Shown here piece after piece: positions 29,573 to 38,761 of a DNA stretch of 64,000 nucleotides (positions are counted from its first letter, which is position 1; each line of letters starts with the position of its first letter). Under the pieces are notes generated by a model. That model saw only the letters and a list, made by a program, of their open reading frames with translations, did no database searches and was not told where the DNA came from. Origin of the DNA: Candidatus Avacidaminococcus intestinavium (GTDB lineage Bacteria > Bacillota > Negativicutes > Acidaminococcales > Acidaminococcaceae); NCBI GenBank assembly GCA_018714505.1, contig DVNI01000134.1, positions 16,752 to 80,751 of the forward strand, in the 5' to 3' direction. The position numbers and the translations under genes are program-made.

Positions 29573-30892
29573 TCATTCTTCTTTTTGCAAGTCACAAATC
29601 AATTTAGTCACAAGTAGCTTATCTATACGCATCCGGTCCATATCAACTACTTCAAACTGTAAATGTGACCAGATAAAGGTTTCTCCTGTTTTGGGCATAT
29701 AGCCTAAATAAGAAGTAATAAAACCACCAATTGTCTGATAGTGATCCTTGTCCTCACCTGGCATTTCATCTAAAGCGAAGAAATCTTTAAATTCTTCAAT
29801 CGGCAACAATCCATCAATTAGCCATGAACAATTATCTCGTTCCACAATGCTTTTTTCGTCATCATCTTCTTCCGGTAATTCTCCTACTAAGTTTTCTAAA
29901 ATATCGTGCAAAGTAACTAACCCCATGGTCCCACCAAATTCATCCATCACAAAGGCCACATGAGTACCTGATTGTTGGAATTGTTTTAATAATTTAAAAG
30001 CACGCAAACTACGCGGTACAAATAAGGGTTGTTCAATATTAGCTTCTATTGGCAAATTACCATTATCGCGATTCGCTAATAAATCTTTTACATAAACAAT
30101 ACCTAAAATTTCATCCAAGCTATCGCGTGCTACTGGCAACTTTGTATGCGGGCTTTTTTTTATAACACTCCATAAATAATCATCATCACGATCCAAATCC
30201 AACCAATCAATCTGTGTTCGCGGTGTCATAAGCGCTGCCACTCGCATATCTCCCAACCGAAAAACTCTATCCACTATATCTTTTTCAGTTTCTTCAAACA
30301 TACCAGTCAAAGTACCTTCTGCTAGCATAATCTTAATCTCATCTTCAGTTACACCATCATTGAGTGGCTTTTGAACCCCTAGTAACTTAAGTACAAACTC
30401 CGTAGAAGCTCCTAATAACTTGACGATGGGCAAAAAAAGCTTCGATAAAAACTTCATCGGTCGTGCGATTAAAATCGCTATCGGTTCTGGATTATTAAGT
30501 GCGAGTCGCTTAGGTACGAGTTCCCCAATTATTAAAGACGTATATGTAATCGAAGTAACTACTAAGGTCATACTAAAAGTTACTGCATATGGCCCGATAA
30601 TTGGTAATGGTTTTAAGTATACCACCAGCGCTTGTGCAATTGTAATACCACCATAAGCCCCAGTCACAACACCAATAAGGCTAATACCAATTTGAACCGT
30701 TGATAATAAGATAGTTGGCTCATTAGCTAGCTCTAGAGCTACTTTAGCACCACTATTTCCATTAGCAGCCAATTTTTCTAGTCTTGGCTTTCGCGAGGAC
30801 ACGATAGCGATTTCTGTCATTGCAAAAATGCCATTAGCAAAAATTAAAATTAAAATAATAACTACTTCAAAAAGAATCGAAGGTTCTTCCAA
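29573..30892 (-). CDS. Hemolysin/CNNM-CBS-CorC family protein
   Basis: GIFAMTEIAIVSSRKPRLEKLA; MTPRTQIDWLD; HVAFVMDEFGGTMGLVTLHDILENLVGEL. Confidence 0.93.
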   Translation of the reverse strand: MEEPSILFEVVIILILIFANGIFAMTEIAIVSSRKPRLEKLAANGNSGAKVALELANEPTILLSTVQIGISLIGVVTGAYGGITIAQALVVYLKPLPIIGPYAVTFSMTLVVTSITYTSLIIGELVPKRLALNNPEPIAILIARPMKFLSKLFLPIVKLLGASTEFVLKLLGVQKPLNDGVTEDEIKIMLAEGTLTGMFEETEKDIVDRVFRLGDMRVAALMTPRTQIDWLDLDRDDDYLWSVIKKSPHTKLPVARDSLDEILGIVYVKDLLANRDNGNLPIEANIEQPLFVPRSLRAFKLLKQFQQSGTHVAFVMDEFGGTMGLVTLHDILENLVGELPEEDDDEKSIVERDNCSWLIDGLLPIEEFKDFFALDEMPGEDKDHYQTIGGFITSYLGYMPKTGETFIWSHLQFEVVDMDRMRIDKLLVTKLICDLQKEE

Positions 30893-30985
30893 GCGGAACT
30901 CAACTCCTTAGTTAAATATCATAGTTTTATTTTATATCATGTTGCGTTTTAAGTCTATATTTTCCTATTTCATTTAAATCTGTAA

Positions 30986-31024
30986 ACAAACAAAGCGACA
31001 AGTTCACCACATGTCGCTTTGTTT
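30986..31024 (-). terminator. Terminator hairpin
   Basis: aaacaaagcgaca/tgtcgctttgttt. Confidence 0.75.
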
Positions 31025-31028
31025 ATCC

Positions 31029-31532
31029 CTATTCACTTAACACCTTAATAATTTCACCAGTAAAAACTTCATGATAATCTTGCTCTTTATACCAAGTAGC
31101 GTCTATCGTTTGATCAATAAACTCCGCTGGCTTTAAAACACTTTTATATAATTTTTTACAAATAAAAACAAGTTTAGCCTCAGCAAAATATGGTGCTTCA
31201 ACATCAAAAACAGGAGTTAGCCCCGTTACTTTAACTTTATCAACATCACGTCCAGAATGTGCTCCACAATAATTCAGTACGGCTTTCTTATCGTTAGCAA
31301 AAAAGTTTAAAGTAAAGTATTCTTGCTGGTCTACCAATTCTAAAGTATAACGTTGCGGTCTAATAACAACTGTTGCTACTGGTTTACCCCACAAAATCCC
31401 CAACGTTCCCCAACTTGCTGTCATCATGTTTACTTTTTGCTCATCACCAGCTCCAATCAACAACCATTCTTCACCAATTAAAGAAAAAGGATTAAAAGCT
31501 AACTTTTTCAGATCGATTTGTTTAAGCATCAT
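31029..31532 (-). CDS. Flavin reductase family (FMN-binding split barrel) protein
   Basis: NMMTASWGTLGILWGKPVATVVIRPQRYTLELV motif. Confidence 0.88.
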   Translation of the reverse strand: MMLKQIDLKKLAFNPFSLIGEEWLLIGAGDEQKVNMMTASWGTLGILWGKPVATVVIRPQRYTLELVDQQEYFTLNFFANDKKAVLNYCGAHSGRDVDKVKVTGLTPVFDVEAPYFAEAKLVFICKKLYKSVLKPAEFIDQTIDATWYKEQDYHEVFTGEIIKVLSE

Positions 31533-31688
31533 GATACCTCCCATTCTTACTATACTATTACCGCTATATTATAGCGTCATTATTCAGAAGTCAACTTTTA
31601 CTTTTACCAACAAATTTAATAAAAAAACGGTTAGTAGATTGTAAAAATCAAAAAAATGTTCTATAATCTTTAACAGACAAGATAATTT

Positions 31689-31763
31689 GCGGATGTAGCT
31701 CAGTGGTAGAGTACCGGCTTCCCAAGCCGTGGGTCACGAGTTCGAATCTCGCCATCCGCTCCA
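31689..31763 (+). tRNA. tRNA-Gly(CCC)
   Basis: GCGGATG acceptor pairs CATCCGC; GTTCGAATC T-loop; anticodon loop TTCCCAA; CCA encoded. Confidence 0.95.
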
Positions 31764-31774
31764 TAACAACCATG

Positions 31775-31808
31775 TCGTTTTCAAAAATTTTGAAAACGCT
31801 TTTTTTAT
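31775..31808 (+). terminator. Terminator after tRNA-Gly
   Basis: gttttcaaaaattttgaaaacgcttttttta. Confidence 0.7.
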
Positions 31809-31975
31809 TTTACAAAAGCTTATTTTTAGAAACTTGTATTTTAAATCATTTAGAATACCTCTAAAATATAGTAAATAACGATTTATAACTCCTCCTATAT
31901 TTACCCATTATTTTTTACATTGCTATTTGTTTTTTATAATATATTAAAATTAGTATCACTTTTTTATATTCATCA

Positions 31976-32105
31976 ATAAAAAATAAACCGTTTAAGCAAT
32001 ATTGCTTAAACGGTTTATTTTTTACGTACCCTCATTTCACCCTTTTGGCGATTTAGAACTTTACCGTTATCCTTTTAACCAGAATACATCAAGTTCTTTC
32101 TATAT
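31976..32105 (-). ncRNA. Candidate stand-alone small RNA, predicted Fur-regulated
   Basis: Minus-strand promoter, 7-bp stem AGAACTT/AAGTTCT, terminal 40-bp palindrome plus U-run; no ORF on the strand. Confidence 0.5.
31978..32023. terminator. Perfect palindromic bidirectional terminator
   Basis: aaaaaataaaccgtttaagcaatattgcttaaacggtttatttttt. Confidence 0.85.
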
Positions 32106-32111
32106 GTGATT

Positions 32112-32140
32112 AGTATATCATAATGATAATTAGCATACAA
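32112..32140 (-). promoter_or_regulatory. Promoter TTGTAT-17-TATACT with Fur-box-like sequence across spacer
   Basis: + strand CATAATGATAATTAGCATA vs classical 19-bp Fur box GATAATGATAATCATTATC: 14/19 by eye. Confidence 0.5.
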
Positions 32141-32254
32141 CAGATTTGTTTTTATGTATACATAATACTTTTAAGCTTTTTAACACTTAATTTTGCCACT
32201 CATCATGCTATAATAGACCTATACTTTAATTATTTTTTCTAACAAGGAGTTCTC

Positions 32255-32446
32255 ATGAATTATTTTTTATTATTAGCTATTTTACTTTGGTTGCTTTTAT
32301 GTCTTGCTTGTTTAAAGCTTTGCTATAGAGTCTTAAAGTATCGTGATCGTGGCACTCCTAAAACATGGGCATTTATTGTAGCAACAGGTCTAGGCACATT
32401 GCTCGCACTCAAATATGCTGCTACCTATATTATTAATATTAATTAG
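32255..32446 (+). CDS. Small hypothetical membrane protein (63 aa)
   Basis: RBS aaggag, ATG, two hydrophobic stretches. Confidence 0.6.
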   Translation: MNYFLLLAILLWLLLCLACLKLCYRVLKYRDRGTPKTWAFIVATGLGTLLALKYAATYIININ

Positions 32447-32502
32447 TTTATTCATGTTATAATACTATTAAATATATTTTATTTATCGTGGAGGTTTTGG
32501 TC

Positions 32503-32850
32503 TTGAACACAGAAACAACACCCGCCCCATCGCCAATAAATCTTGATATTATTTCTTTTAGTGGGCGCATCGGACGCAAAGATTTTTTATTTCGTTGGGC
32601 ACCGCTTGCCCTTATTACGCTTGGTCTTTCTTATCAAGTAACATTAGTAAAATCATTTCCTATCATTATTTCACTTTATTTAATTATCGTTCCTTTCATC
32701 GTTATTGGTATTGGTTATAAAATGCGTCGTTTACGAGATACCGGTCTCGCAAAGTGGGCAATTATTCTCGCCGTTTTGCTTTCTCTTTTTCCTGTACTCG
32801 ATTTATTATTAGCACTCTATATGTTAATTAAAAAAAGCGCCTATGATTAA
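32503..32850 (+). CDS. DUF805-like membrane protein
   Basis: FSGRIGRKDFLFRWAPLALI; RRLRDTGLAKWAIIL; TTG start after GGAGG. Confidence 0.75.
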   Translation: MNTETTPAPSPINLDIISFSGRIGRKDFLFRWAPLALITLGLSYQVTLVKSFPIIISLYLIIVPFIVIGIGYKMRRLRDTGLAKWAIILAVLLSLFPVLDLLLALYMLIKKSAYD

Positions 32851-32854
32851 GCCA

Positions 32855-32896
32855 TAAAAAAAGACAAACACTCTTTACGTGTTTGTCTTTTTTTAT
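32855..32896 (+). terminator. Terminator hairpin
   Basis: aaaaaaagacaaacac/gtgtttgtctttttt. Confidence 0.8.
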
Positions 32897-32982
32897 GGCA
32901 GGATATTTCTTTATCCATGTAGAATATGATTTCTAGGATAATAATTATTAATTATCAGTGTTTTTTATTAATAAAGGAGGAT

Positions 32983-33456
32983 ATGTCTATGATTAATTAT
33001 AGTTTCGCTACCAGAGAAGAAAATACTAGGCAGCTCAAACTAGTACAAGTTGTTGAAGAAGTCACAGGTCACTCCCCCCACGTTGTTGATTTTATTTTTC
33101 CTAGCTTTGATGAATCCGTTCTGACCAAAATATTACGCGAAAACCTTGATGGAACAGAATGGAAGTTTGAAACTGGTGGTGATGAAGCGGTCACAGCTCT
33201 ATTCATGCTAGCCCCAGATGATAACCTTTGGGGTGCTACACGCAATACCTTAATTTATTTATCCTTAGCTGGAGAACGTAGTTTACTAGAAGTTCTTGAA
33301 GACGTTACCAGCACTGATTCACAATTTACAGCCGAAGAATATGCCCTCTGCATTTGGGCCAAACAAATTCTGTCCGTATTAGCAACTTTAAAAAAACAAG
33401 GCTTAAATGAACAAGAAATTTTAAAAGCAGCAGATTTAAAAGCGCTCTTTAACTAA
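32983..33456 (+). CDS. Hypothetical protein
   Basis: aaaggagg RBS then ATGTCTATGATT; 158-aa acidic soluble protein; own terminator. Confidence 0.72.
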   Translation: MSMINYSFATREENTRQLKLVQVVEEVTGHSPHVVDFIFPSFDESVLTKILRENLDGTEWKFETGGDEAVTALFMLAPDDNLWGATRNTLIYLSLAGERSLLEVLEDVTSTDSQFTAEEYALCIWAKQILSVLATLKKQGLNEQEILKAADLKALFN

Positions 33457-33476
33457 AAATTAATATCTCTTTTTAC

Positions 33477-33515
33477 TAGGGTAGTGTACTTATACGTCAC
33501 TACCCTATTTTTTAT
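33477..33515 (+). terminator. Terminator hairpin
   Basis: agggtagtg/cactaccct plus T-run. Confidence 0.75.
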
Positions 33516-33576
33516 GCCAAATAATTGACAATCCTTTTATCTTCACCGATAATTATAGGCATTACTATCAAATATA

Positions 33577-34245
33577 ATGAAAAAAGGTACACTATCTATG
33601 CCCCAAAAATTATTCCCTCGCTTACTACTTTTACTAATTGGCTTAATCTTTTTTGCTTTAGGTGTTTCCTTAGGCTTACAAGCTAATATTGGTTATGCTC
33701 CTTGGGAAGTATTACATGTTGGTCTTGCTAAAACATTTGGTTTAAGCATTGGTACTGCCAACATTCTAACAGGCTTCTTTCTTGTTTTATACGCTGCTTT
33801 TAGCGGTGAAAATATCGGTATTGGTACTATTGCTAATATGTTCTTAATTGGTTTTTTTATTGATCTAATCCTACAAATTAATTTAATTCCTCTCGCATCC
33901 TCGTTGCTACCGGGACTATTCATGATGATTGCTAGTATGTTTACTATCGCTTTCGGCACTTTCTTTTACATTTCTTCAGGATTTGGCACTGGACCACGCG
34001 ATAGCTTGATGGTTATTCTAACGCGCAAAACTCATTTATCCATTGGTTTTTGCCGCAGTGCCATCGAAACAACGGCCGTCGTCATCGGTTGGTATCTAGG
34101 TGGCATGGTGGGCTTTGGTACACTCTTCTCAGCGCTCGCCATTGGTTATTGTGTGCAAATAACTTTTAAGTTATTACGCTTTGATCCCACCATTATCGAG
34201 CATGAACGTTTCCAAGATACATATCATGCTTTCTTACGTAAATAA
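33577..34245 (+). CDS. YczE/YitT-like integral membrane protein
   Basis: GVSLGLQANIGYAPWEVLHVGLAKTFGLSIGTANILTG; GTGPRDSLMVILTRKT. Confidence 0.82.
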   Translation: MKKGTLSMPQKLFPRLLLLLIGLIFFALGVSLGLQANIGYAPWEVLHVGLAKTFGLSIGTANILTGFFLVLYAAFSGENIGIGTIANMFLIGFFIDLILQINLIPLASSLLPGLFMMIASMFTIAFGTFFYISSGFGTGPRDSLMVILTRKTHLSIGFCRSAIETTAVVIGWYLGGMVGFGTLFSALAIGYCVQITFKLLRFDPTIIEHERFQDTYHAFLRK

Positions 34246-34261
34246 AAAATACCTTAAAAAA

Positions 34262-34302
34262 ACCAAAAACCTGTTGTTGCTAAAGCAACAACAGGTTTTT
34301 AT
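34262..34302. terminator. Bidirectional terminator
   Basis: aaacctgttgttgc/gcaacaacaggttt. Confidence 0.82.
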
Positions 34303-34310
34303 TTACTTAT

Positions 34311-34799
34311 TTAGTCTTGGCGTTGACCCAATTCTTTATCTAACATAATCAAAGCGCCTTTATTATCACCAACTAATTTTAGTTGTTCCAAAATAGTCGT
34401 TGCATTACTTTCTTCTTCAACTTGTTCAGTGATGAACCATTGCAACATCACTTGTACAGGATAATCTTTCTCTGCTAAAGCAACTTCATATAATTCATTA
34501 ATATTAGCTGTAATATATTCTTCATGTTTCAAAACTTCAGTAAACATAACAAGTGGAGTACCAAATTCACTCGGTGGTGCTGCCAAAGCGCCCAAAGTAA
34601 CTTTGCCGCCTCTTTCAAGCAAATGTTCCATTAATTTCATGCCATGTTCCATTTCTTCATGGTATTGAACCTTCAGCCATTTAGCAAAACCAGAAAGGTT
34701 GCTTTCTTCACAATATGCGGACATTGCCAAATATAAATACGCAGAATAAAATTCTTTTTGGATTTGGTCATTAATAGCAGTTTGCATTTTAGTATTCAT
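34311..34799 (-). CDS. ftnA: Non-heme ferritin
   Basis: AINDQIQKEFYSAYLYLAMSAYCEESNLSGFAKWLKVQYHEEMEHGMKLMEHL. Confidence 0.96.
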   Translation of the reverse strand: MNTKMQTAINDQIQKEFYSAYLYLAMSAYCEESNLSGFAKWLKVQYHEEMEHGMKLMEHLLERGGKVTLGALAAPPSEFGTPLVMFTEVLKHEEYITANINELYEVALAEKDYPVQVMLQWFITEQVEEESNATTILEQLKLVGDNKGALIMLDKELGQRQD

Positions 34800-34875
34800 C
34801 ATAATCTCTCCTCGGATAATTGTTATATATTAGTTTGTATTACCATTATACTACGCTCTTCCTAAAAAGTATATC

Positions 34876-36375
34876 TCATTTTAAATAATATTGCACCCAC
34901 ATCGCCACTTCTGCTAAAGAAGGGTGCGGCGTCATTGTTTCACTAATACTTTGTACCTTATGCGGATCAAGGTAACGGGTAATCTCTTGCTTTCTTAATT
35001 CTTTTACCGGTTCAGAAGCAATTTCTTCATTAATAGGCTTTAACTGAACTTCCCCTGCATTCATTAAATTAATAAATGGCTGTAATAAAAGCGCTGCCTC
35101 ATGTCCAATTATATGCACGCCTAATAAGTTATCCGTAGCTTCATCAACGATTAATTTAATAAAACCATCACTTTGCTTGGTTAATCCTAAGGCGTAACCT
35201 TTCGCTGTATTACTATAAAACTGTTTACCAATCTTTATGTTGTAACCCTGTTGTTGAGCTTCTTTTTCGGTCATACCAACTTGCGCAATTTGTGGATAAG
35301 TAAAAGTAACCGCCGGTACCAGATCATAACGAGCCCAACGCCATGCACGTGGTTCCTGCGCCTCAAACAAGTTATGTGCCAAAATTTCCGCTTCATAATT
35401 GGCTTTATGCCTAAAAGCCGCTTTACCATTGACGTCACCAATGGCATAAACACCAGCAACATTAGTTTCTAAAAACTCGTTGGTTTTAATCCACCCTCCA
35501 TGTTCTAACGCTAGGCCTCCCTGCGCTGCTTGCAAACGTTCTGTAACTGGTTCAATGCCAGAGGCAAACATAATTTCTTCAGCGATTATTATCGTTGTTT
35601 GCCCCGTAGAACGATTTGCAAACACCAATTTTTTCTGTCCTTGTTCTTTACTCATTTCTACTAAATCCGCGTTCAAATGCACATTTATTCCCATTTTAGT
35701 CATATCCGCTAAAATCTGTGCGGAAACCTCTTCATCTGCTTTAGGCAAAAGACGAACATTATGTTGAACTAAAGTCACCTTAGTCCCAGCAGCACTAAAG
35801 ATATGAGCAAACTCACAACCAATTGGACCACCACCAATAATAATTAAGCTTTCAAAAGGTTGCTTTGGATATTTTTCACCAAATAAACTCTCCGAGCTTA
35901 AATAGCCAGTTTCATCACGTCCACTTACCTGCGGTAATTTAGTTTGAGCACCAATATCAACAACTATTTTTTCAGCGGTTATTTCTGCGGTGTAGCCCTC
36001 CGTTTGACGAATCTTTAAAGTTTTTTCTGCAACAAAAAAAGCTTCTCCCCGATAAATATCCAGATTCGAGAACGTTTGATAGTATGTTTCCACTTCCTTA
36101 CTTTCATTAATCTTTTCCCATACTCTACGACTAATTACGGGCCAATCCATCGTCGCTTTGCCCACTATAACACCAATAGCAGGTAATTCTTCAATCTGGC
36201 GCAAATAATCAGCCGCCGTTACTAAAACCTTAGTTGGAATGCAACCTCTGTTCAAACAAGTGCCACCGAAACGACCTTTTTCGATTACTGCACACTTTAG
36301 ACCCTTAGCTAAAGCAGCGTCCAATACAATATTTCCTGCGCCGGTACCAATTACAATCAGATCATATGTTTTCAC
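34876..36375 (-). CDS. Pyridine nucleotide-disulfide oxidoreductase (dihydrolipoyl dehydrogenase/mercuric reductase-like)
   Basis: GGTCLNRGCIPTKVLV; YAIGDVNGKAAFRHKA; TPHPSLAEVA. Confidence 0.88.
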   Translation of the reverse strand: MKTYDLIVIGTGAGNIVLDAALAKGLKCAVIEKGRFGGTCLNRGCIPTKVLVTAADYLRQIEELPAIGVIVGKATMDWPVISRRVWEKINESKEVETYYQTFSNLDIYRGEAFFVAEKTLKIRQTEGYTAEITAEKIVVDIGAQTKLPQVSGRDETGYLSSESLFGEKYPKQPFESLIIIGGGPIGCEFAHIFSAAGTKVTLVQHNVRLLPKADEEVSAQILADMTKMGINVHLNADLVEMSKEQGQKKLVFANRSTGQTTIIIAEEIMFASGIEPVTERLQAAQGGLALEHGGWIKTNEFLETNVAGVYAIGDVNGKAAFRHKANYEAEILAHNLFEAQEPRAWRWARYDLVPAVTFTYPQIAQVGMTEKEAQQQGYNIKIGKQFYSNTAKGYALGLTKQSDGFIKLIVDEATDNLLGVHIIGHEAALLLQPFINLMNAGEVQLKPINEEIASEPVKELRKQEITRYLDPHKVQSISETMTPHPSLAEVAMWVQYYLK

Positions 36376-36534
36376 TTATCATTCCACCTTTTATATCACT
36401 ATTTACTACTTATGATTCGACAAATACGCTTTTCCTCCTGCTAATATCTTCTGAAGGCTTGCCTTTCAAGCGGTTTTATGTTAATTTAATACAGGTGTTT
36501 CAAACCAAATTTATTTTTATTACGAGGTTTTTTA

Positions 36535-37146
36535 ATGTACAAATATCTTTTGCATAAAATAATACTACCTTTTTTCTTTGCATCTTTACTTATTGCACTT
36601 GTTTTATCGGCAATTTTTATTGATATTTTTATCTTTCATAATCCCATTAATGAGATTTCTCTTACAGAATCATTACAAGAGTTGTTTTTATTAATCATTA
36701 GCCTGACTTTCTTTAGCTTAGCTCGACAATATAAAAACTACCGAGCGGGTTTATTTTTGATTTCTGCGTTCTTTGGCTCTCTCTTCCTACGCGAATTAGA
36801 TTTCTTATTTGATCCCCTGCCTTATATCTCTTGGTTTACTTTTGTTTTACCTCTTGTTTTGATTGCCCTTTTTTATGCGCTACGCAATCAAGAAAACTGT
36901 TTAAACGGCCTCCAGCACTTTACCAAGGACTCCAGTTTTCCTCTTATGTTCTGTGGCCTTTTAACTGTCCTCGTCTTTTCCCGCATTATTGGCATGAATA
37001 TCATTTGGCAAAATGTACTTCAACAAGATTATGCCCGTGTCGTAAAAAACGTTATAGAAGAAGGCAGTGAACTTTTTGGTTATACACTCACTCTCCTTGC
37101 TACATTTAAGTATAAATATAAATTAACTGGCAAACTGTTTTTTTAA
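36535..37146 (+). CDS. Hypothetical integral membrane protein
   Basis: 203 aa, multiple hydrophobic segments, no family recognised. Confidence 0.65.
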   Translation: MYKYLLHKIILPFFFASLLIALVLSAIFIDIFIFHNPINEISLTESLQELFLLIISLTFFSLARQYKNYRAGLFLISAFFGSLFLRELDFLFDPLPYISWFTFVLPLVLIALFYALRNQENCLNGLQHFTKDSSFPLMFCGLLTVLVFSRIIGMNIIWQNVLQQDYARVVKNVIEEGSELFGYTLTLLATFKYKYKLTGKLFF

Positions 37147-37178
37147 TTACACTATAAAAAATGCTCACGATATAAAGA

Positions 37179-37236
37179 GGAGCGAGAAAGTGGTAGCGGT
37201 CTTAACAAAGACAACTACCACTTTCTCGCTCCTTTA
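37179..37236. terminator. Very strong bidirectional terminator hairpin
   Basis: aggagcgagaaagtggtag/ctaccactttctcgctcct, 19-bp perfect stem. Confidence 0.85.
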
Positions 37237-37240
37237 CTAT

Positions 37241-38761
37241 TTACCTGTTTTTAAGCATAGATGATAATAAAAGAATAACTTTTGTAAAAGCTTTTTCTTC
37301 ACTTTCCATTTTTAAGTCAATACCATGTCGCTCTGCGATCTCTTTGGCAATAGAAAGTCCAAGCCCCGTTCCGCTTTTGTTGGTTTCCGTTCTCGCTTTA
37401 TAAAAGCGTTCAAAAATATGAGGTAAATCCTTTGGTTTAATCCCACAACCATAATCAGTAATAGTTAACCGTCCCTCGTTTAAATGAACTTGTATTGCTT
37501 TTTCGGCAGGTGAAAATTTAATAGCATTATCCATAAAAATCATGAGCATCTGCCTTAAACGTCCATAGTCACCATCCATAGGATATAGTTCTTGATCCGA
37601 CTCAAAATGAATATCAACATTCTTTTTTTGTCCAATATGATAGCTACTACGCACTACATCTTTTACCACTTCATAAAAATTAAGTGGACTTTTTTCAATT
37701 TGAAAATTATTATTCTGCAATCTAGACAAATCTAATAAATCATTAATTAATCTTTGTAAAAAAATACTCTCAGCTAACATTTGGCGATGATACTCCGCAA
37801 TATCAGTTTTAGACGTTACTACTCTATCACAAATAGCATCCAAAGAACCACGAATCACGGTTACTGGTGTTCTTAGTTCATGGGAAATATTCGCAATAAA
37901 ATCTTTTCTTAATTGATCTAGCTTGGCGCTTTCTTGACTGGCAAGTTCTAAACGTTCTCCCAAAATATCAAGAGCATTACCTAAGTCACCAATTTCATCA
38001 TCTTGTTTAACACCACTGCGCACGGAATAATCACCCTCAGCCATTTTTTCCGCTGTTTTTTTCATCAAATTAAGTGGTTTCGTAAATTTCCAAGAGAAAA
38101 ACAAACTAAAGAAAAAGCCTAATAATAAAGCGATGGAACCACTTACTAAAAGAATTTTCATCCCTTGACTTGTGGCCTCGTCTAACCCTGACAAAGGTGA
38201 ATGCACTAACACAACTCCAGTTATTGTTCCATTTTTACTTTTAATAGGCACACCTACTGAAAGTGTTGGCATCTCTAAAAGTGGACTAAACCCTTGACTA
38301 AAAACTGTCTTACCATCAAACGCTTCTGCGACAACACTATTGGCATCCTCTGGCAAATCTTTATAAGTTATTTCTCTTCGTATGGGCGTTCCCGCAGGTA
38401 AATCTCTTCGCTCTAATGTTTTATCACTATTAATGACCCACACATCATCGGCCGCTGAAGTACTTAAAAAGTACAATAACGAGCCATAAGTAGCAAAAGG
38501 CCCCGGATGCTGCTGTTCCGGTGTAAGCGGTGACGTATCATGTCGCAAATTAGCACGTCGTTCTTGCCAATTCGCTAGTTGCTCACGCGTCTCACTCATA
38601 ATTTGTGCAATCTTAGTAGCCCGTTGCTCTAATTCCATCCGTTTTAAATCTTCTGCATGTTGCCTAAATAAAATACGAAAACTACTACCAACGACCAAAG
38701 AGAAAATAAGTAGCGCAGCAGCAAAATAAATCGTTAGTTTAAGTGCTATTTTATTCCTCAT
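37241..38761 (-). CDS. Sensor histidine kinase with HAMP domain
   Basis: ISHELRTPVTVIRGSLDAI H-box; FMDNAIKFSPAEK N-box; GTGLGLSIAKEIAERHG. Confidence 0.95.
   Translation of the reverse strand: MRNKIALKLTIYFAAALLIFSLVVGSSFRILFRQHAEDLKRMELEQRATKIAQIMSETREQLANWQERRANLRHDTSPLTPEQQHPGPFATYGSLLYFLSTSAADDVWVINSDKTLERRDLPAGTPIRREITYKDLPEDANSVVAEAFDGKTVFSQGFSPLLEMPTLSVGVPIKSKNGTITGVVLVHSPLSGLDEATSQGMKILLVSGSIALLLGFFFSLFFSWKFTKPLNLMKKTAEKMAEGDYSVRSGVKQDDEIGDLGNALDILGERLELASQESAKLDQLRKDFIANISHELRTPVTVIRGSLDAICDRVVTSKTDIAEYHRQMLAESIFLQRLINDLLDLSRLQNNNFQIEKSPLNFYEVVKDVVRSSYHIGQKKNVDIHFESDQELYPMDGDYGRLRQMLMIFMDNAIKFSPAEKAIQVHLNEGRLTITDYGCGIKPKDLPHIFERFYKARTETNKSGTGLGLSIAKEIAERHGIDLKMESEEKAFTKVILLLSSMLKNR

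Noticed and set aside
31978-32023. 40-bp perfect palindrome as a recombination or phage attachment site
   Set aside because: A/T-run flanks on both sides fit a bidirectional intrinsic terminator better; no integrase or mobile gene nearby.
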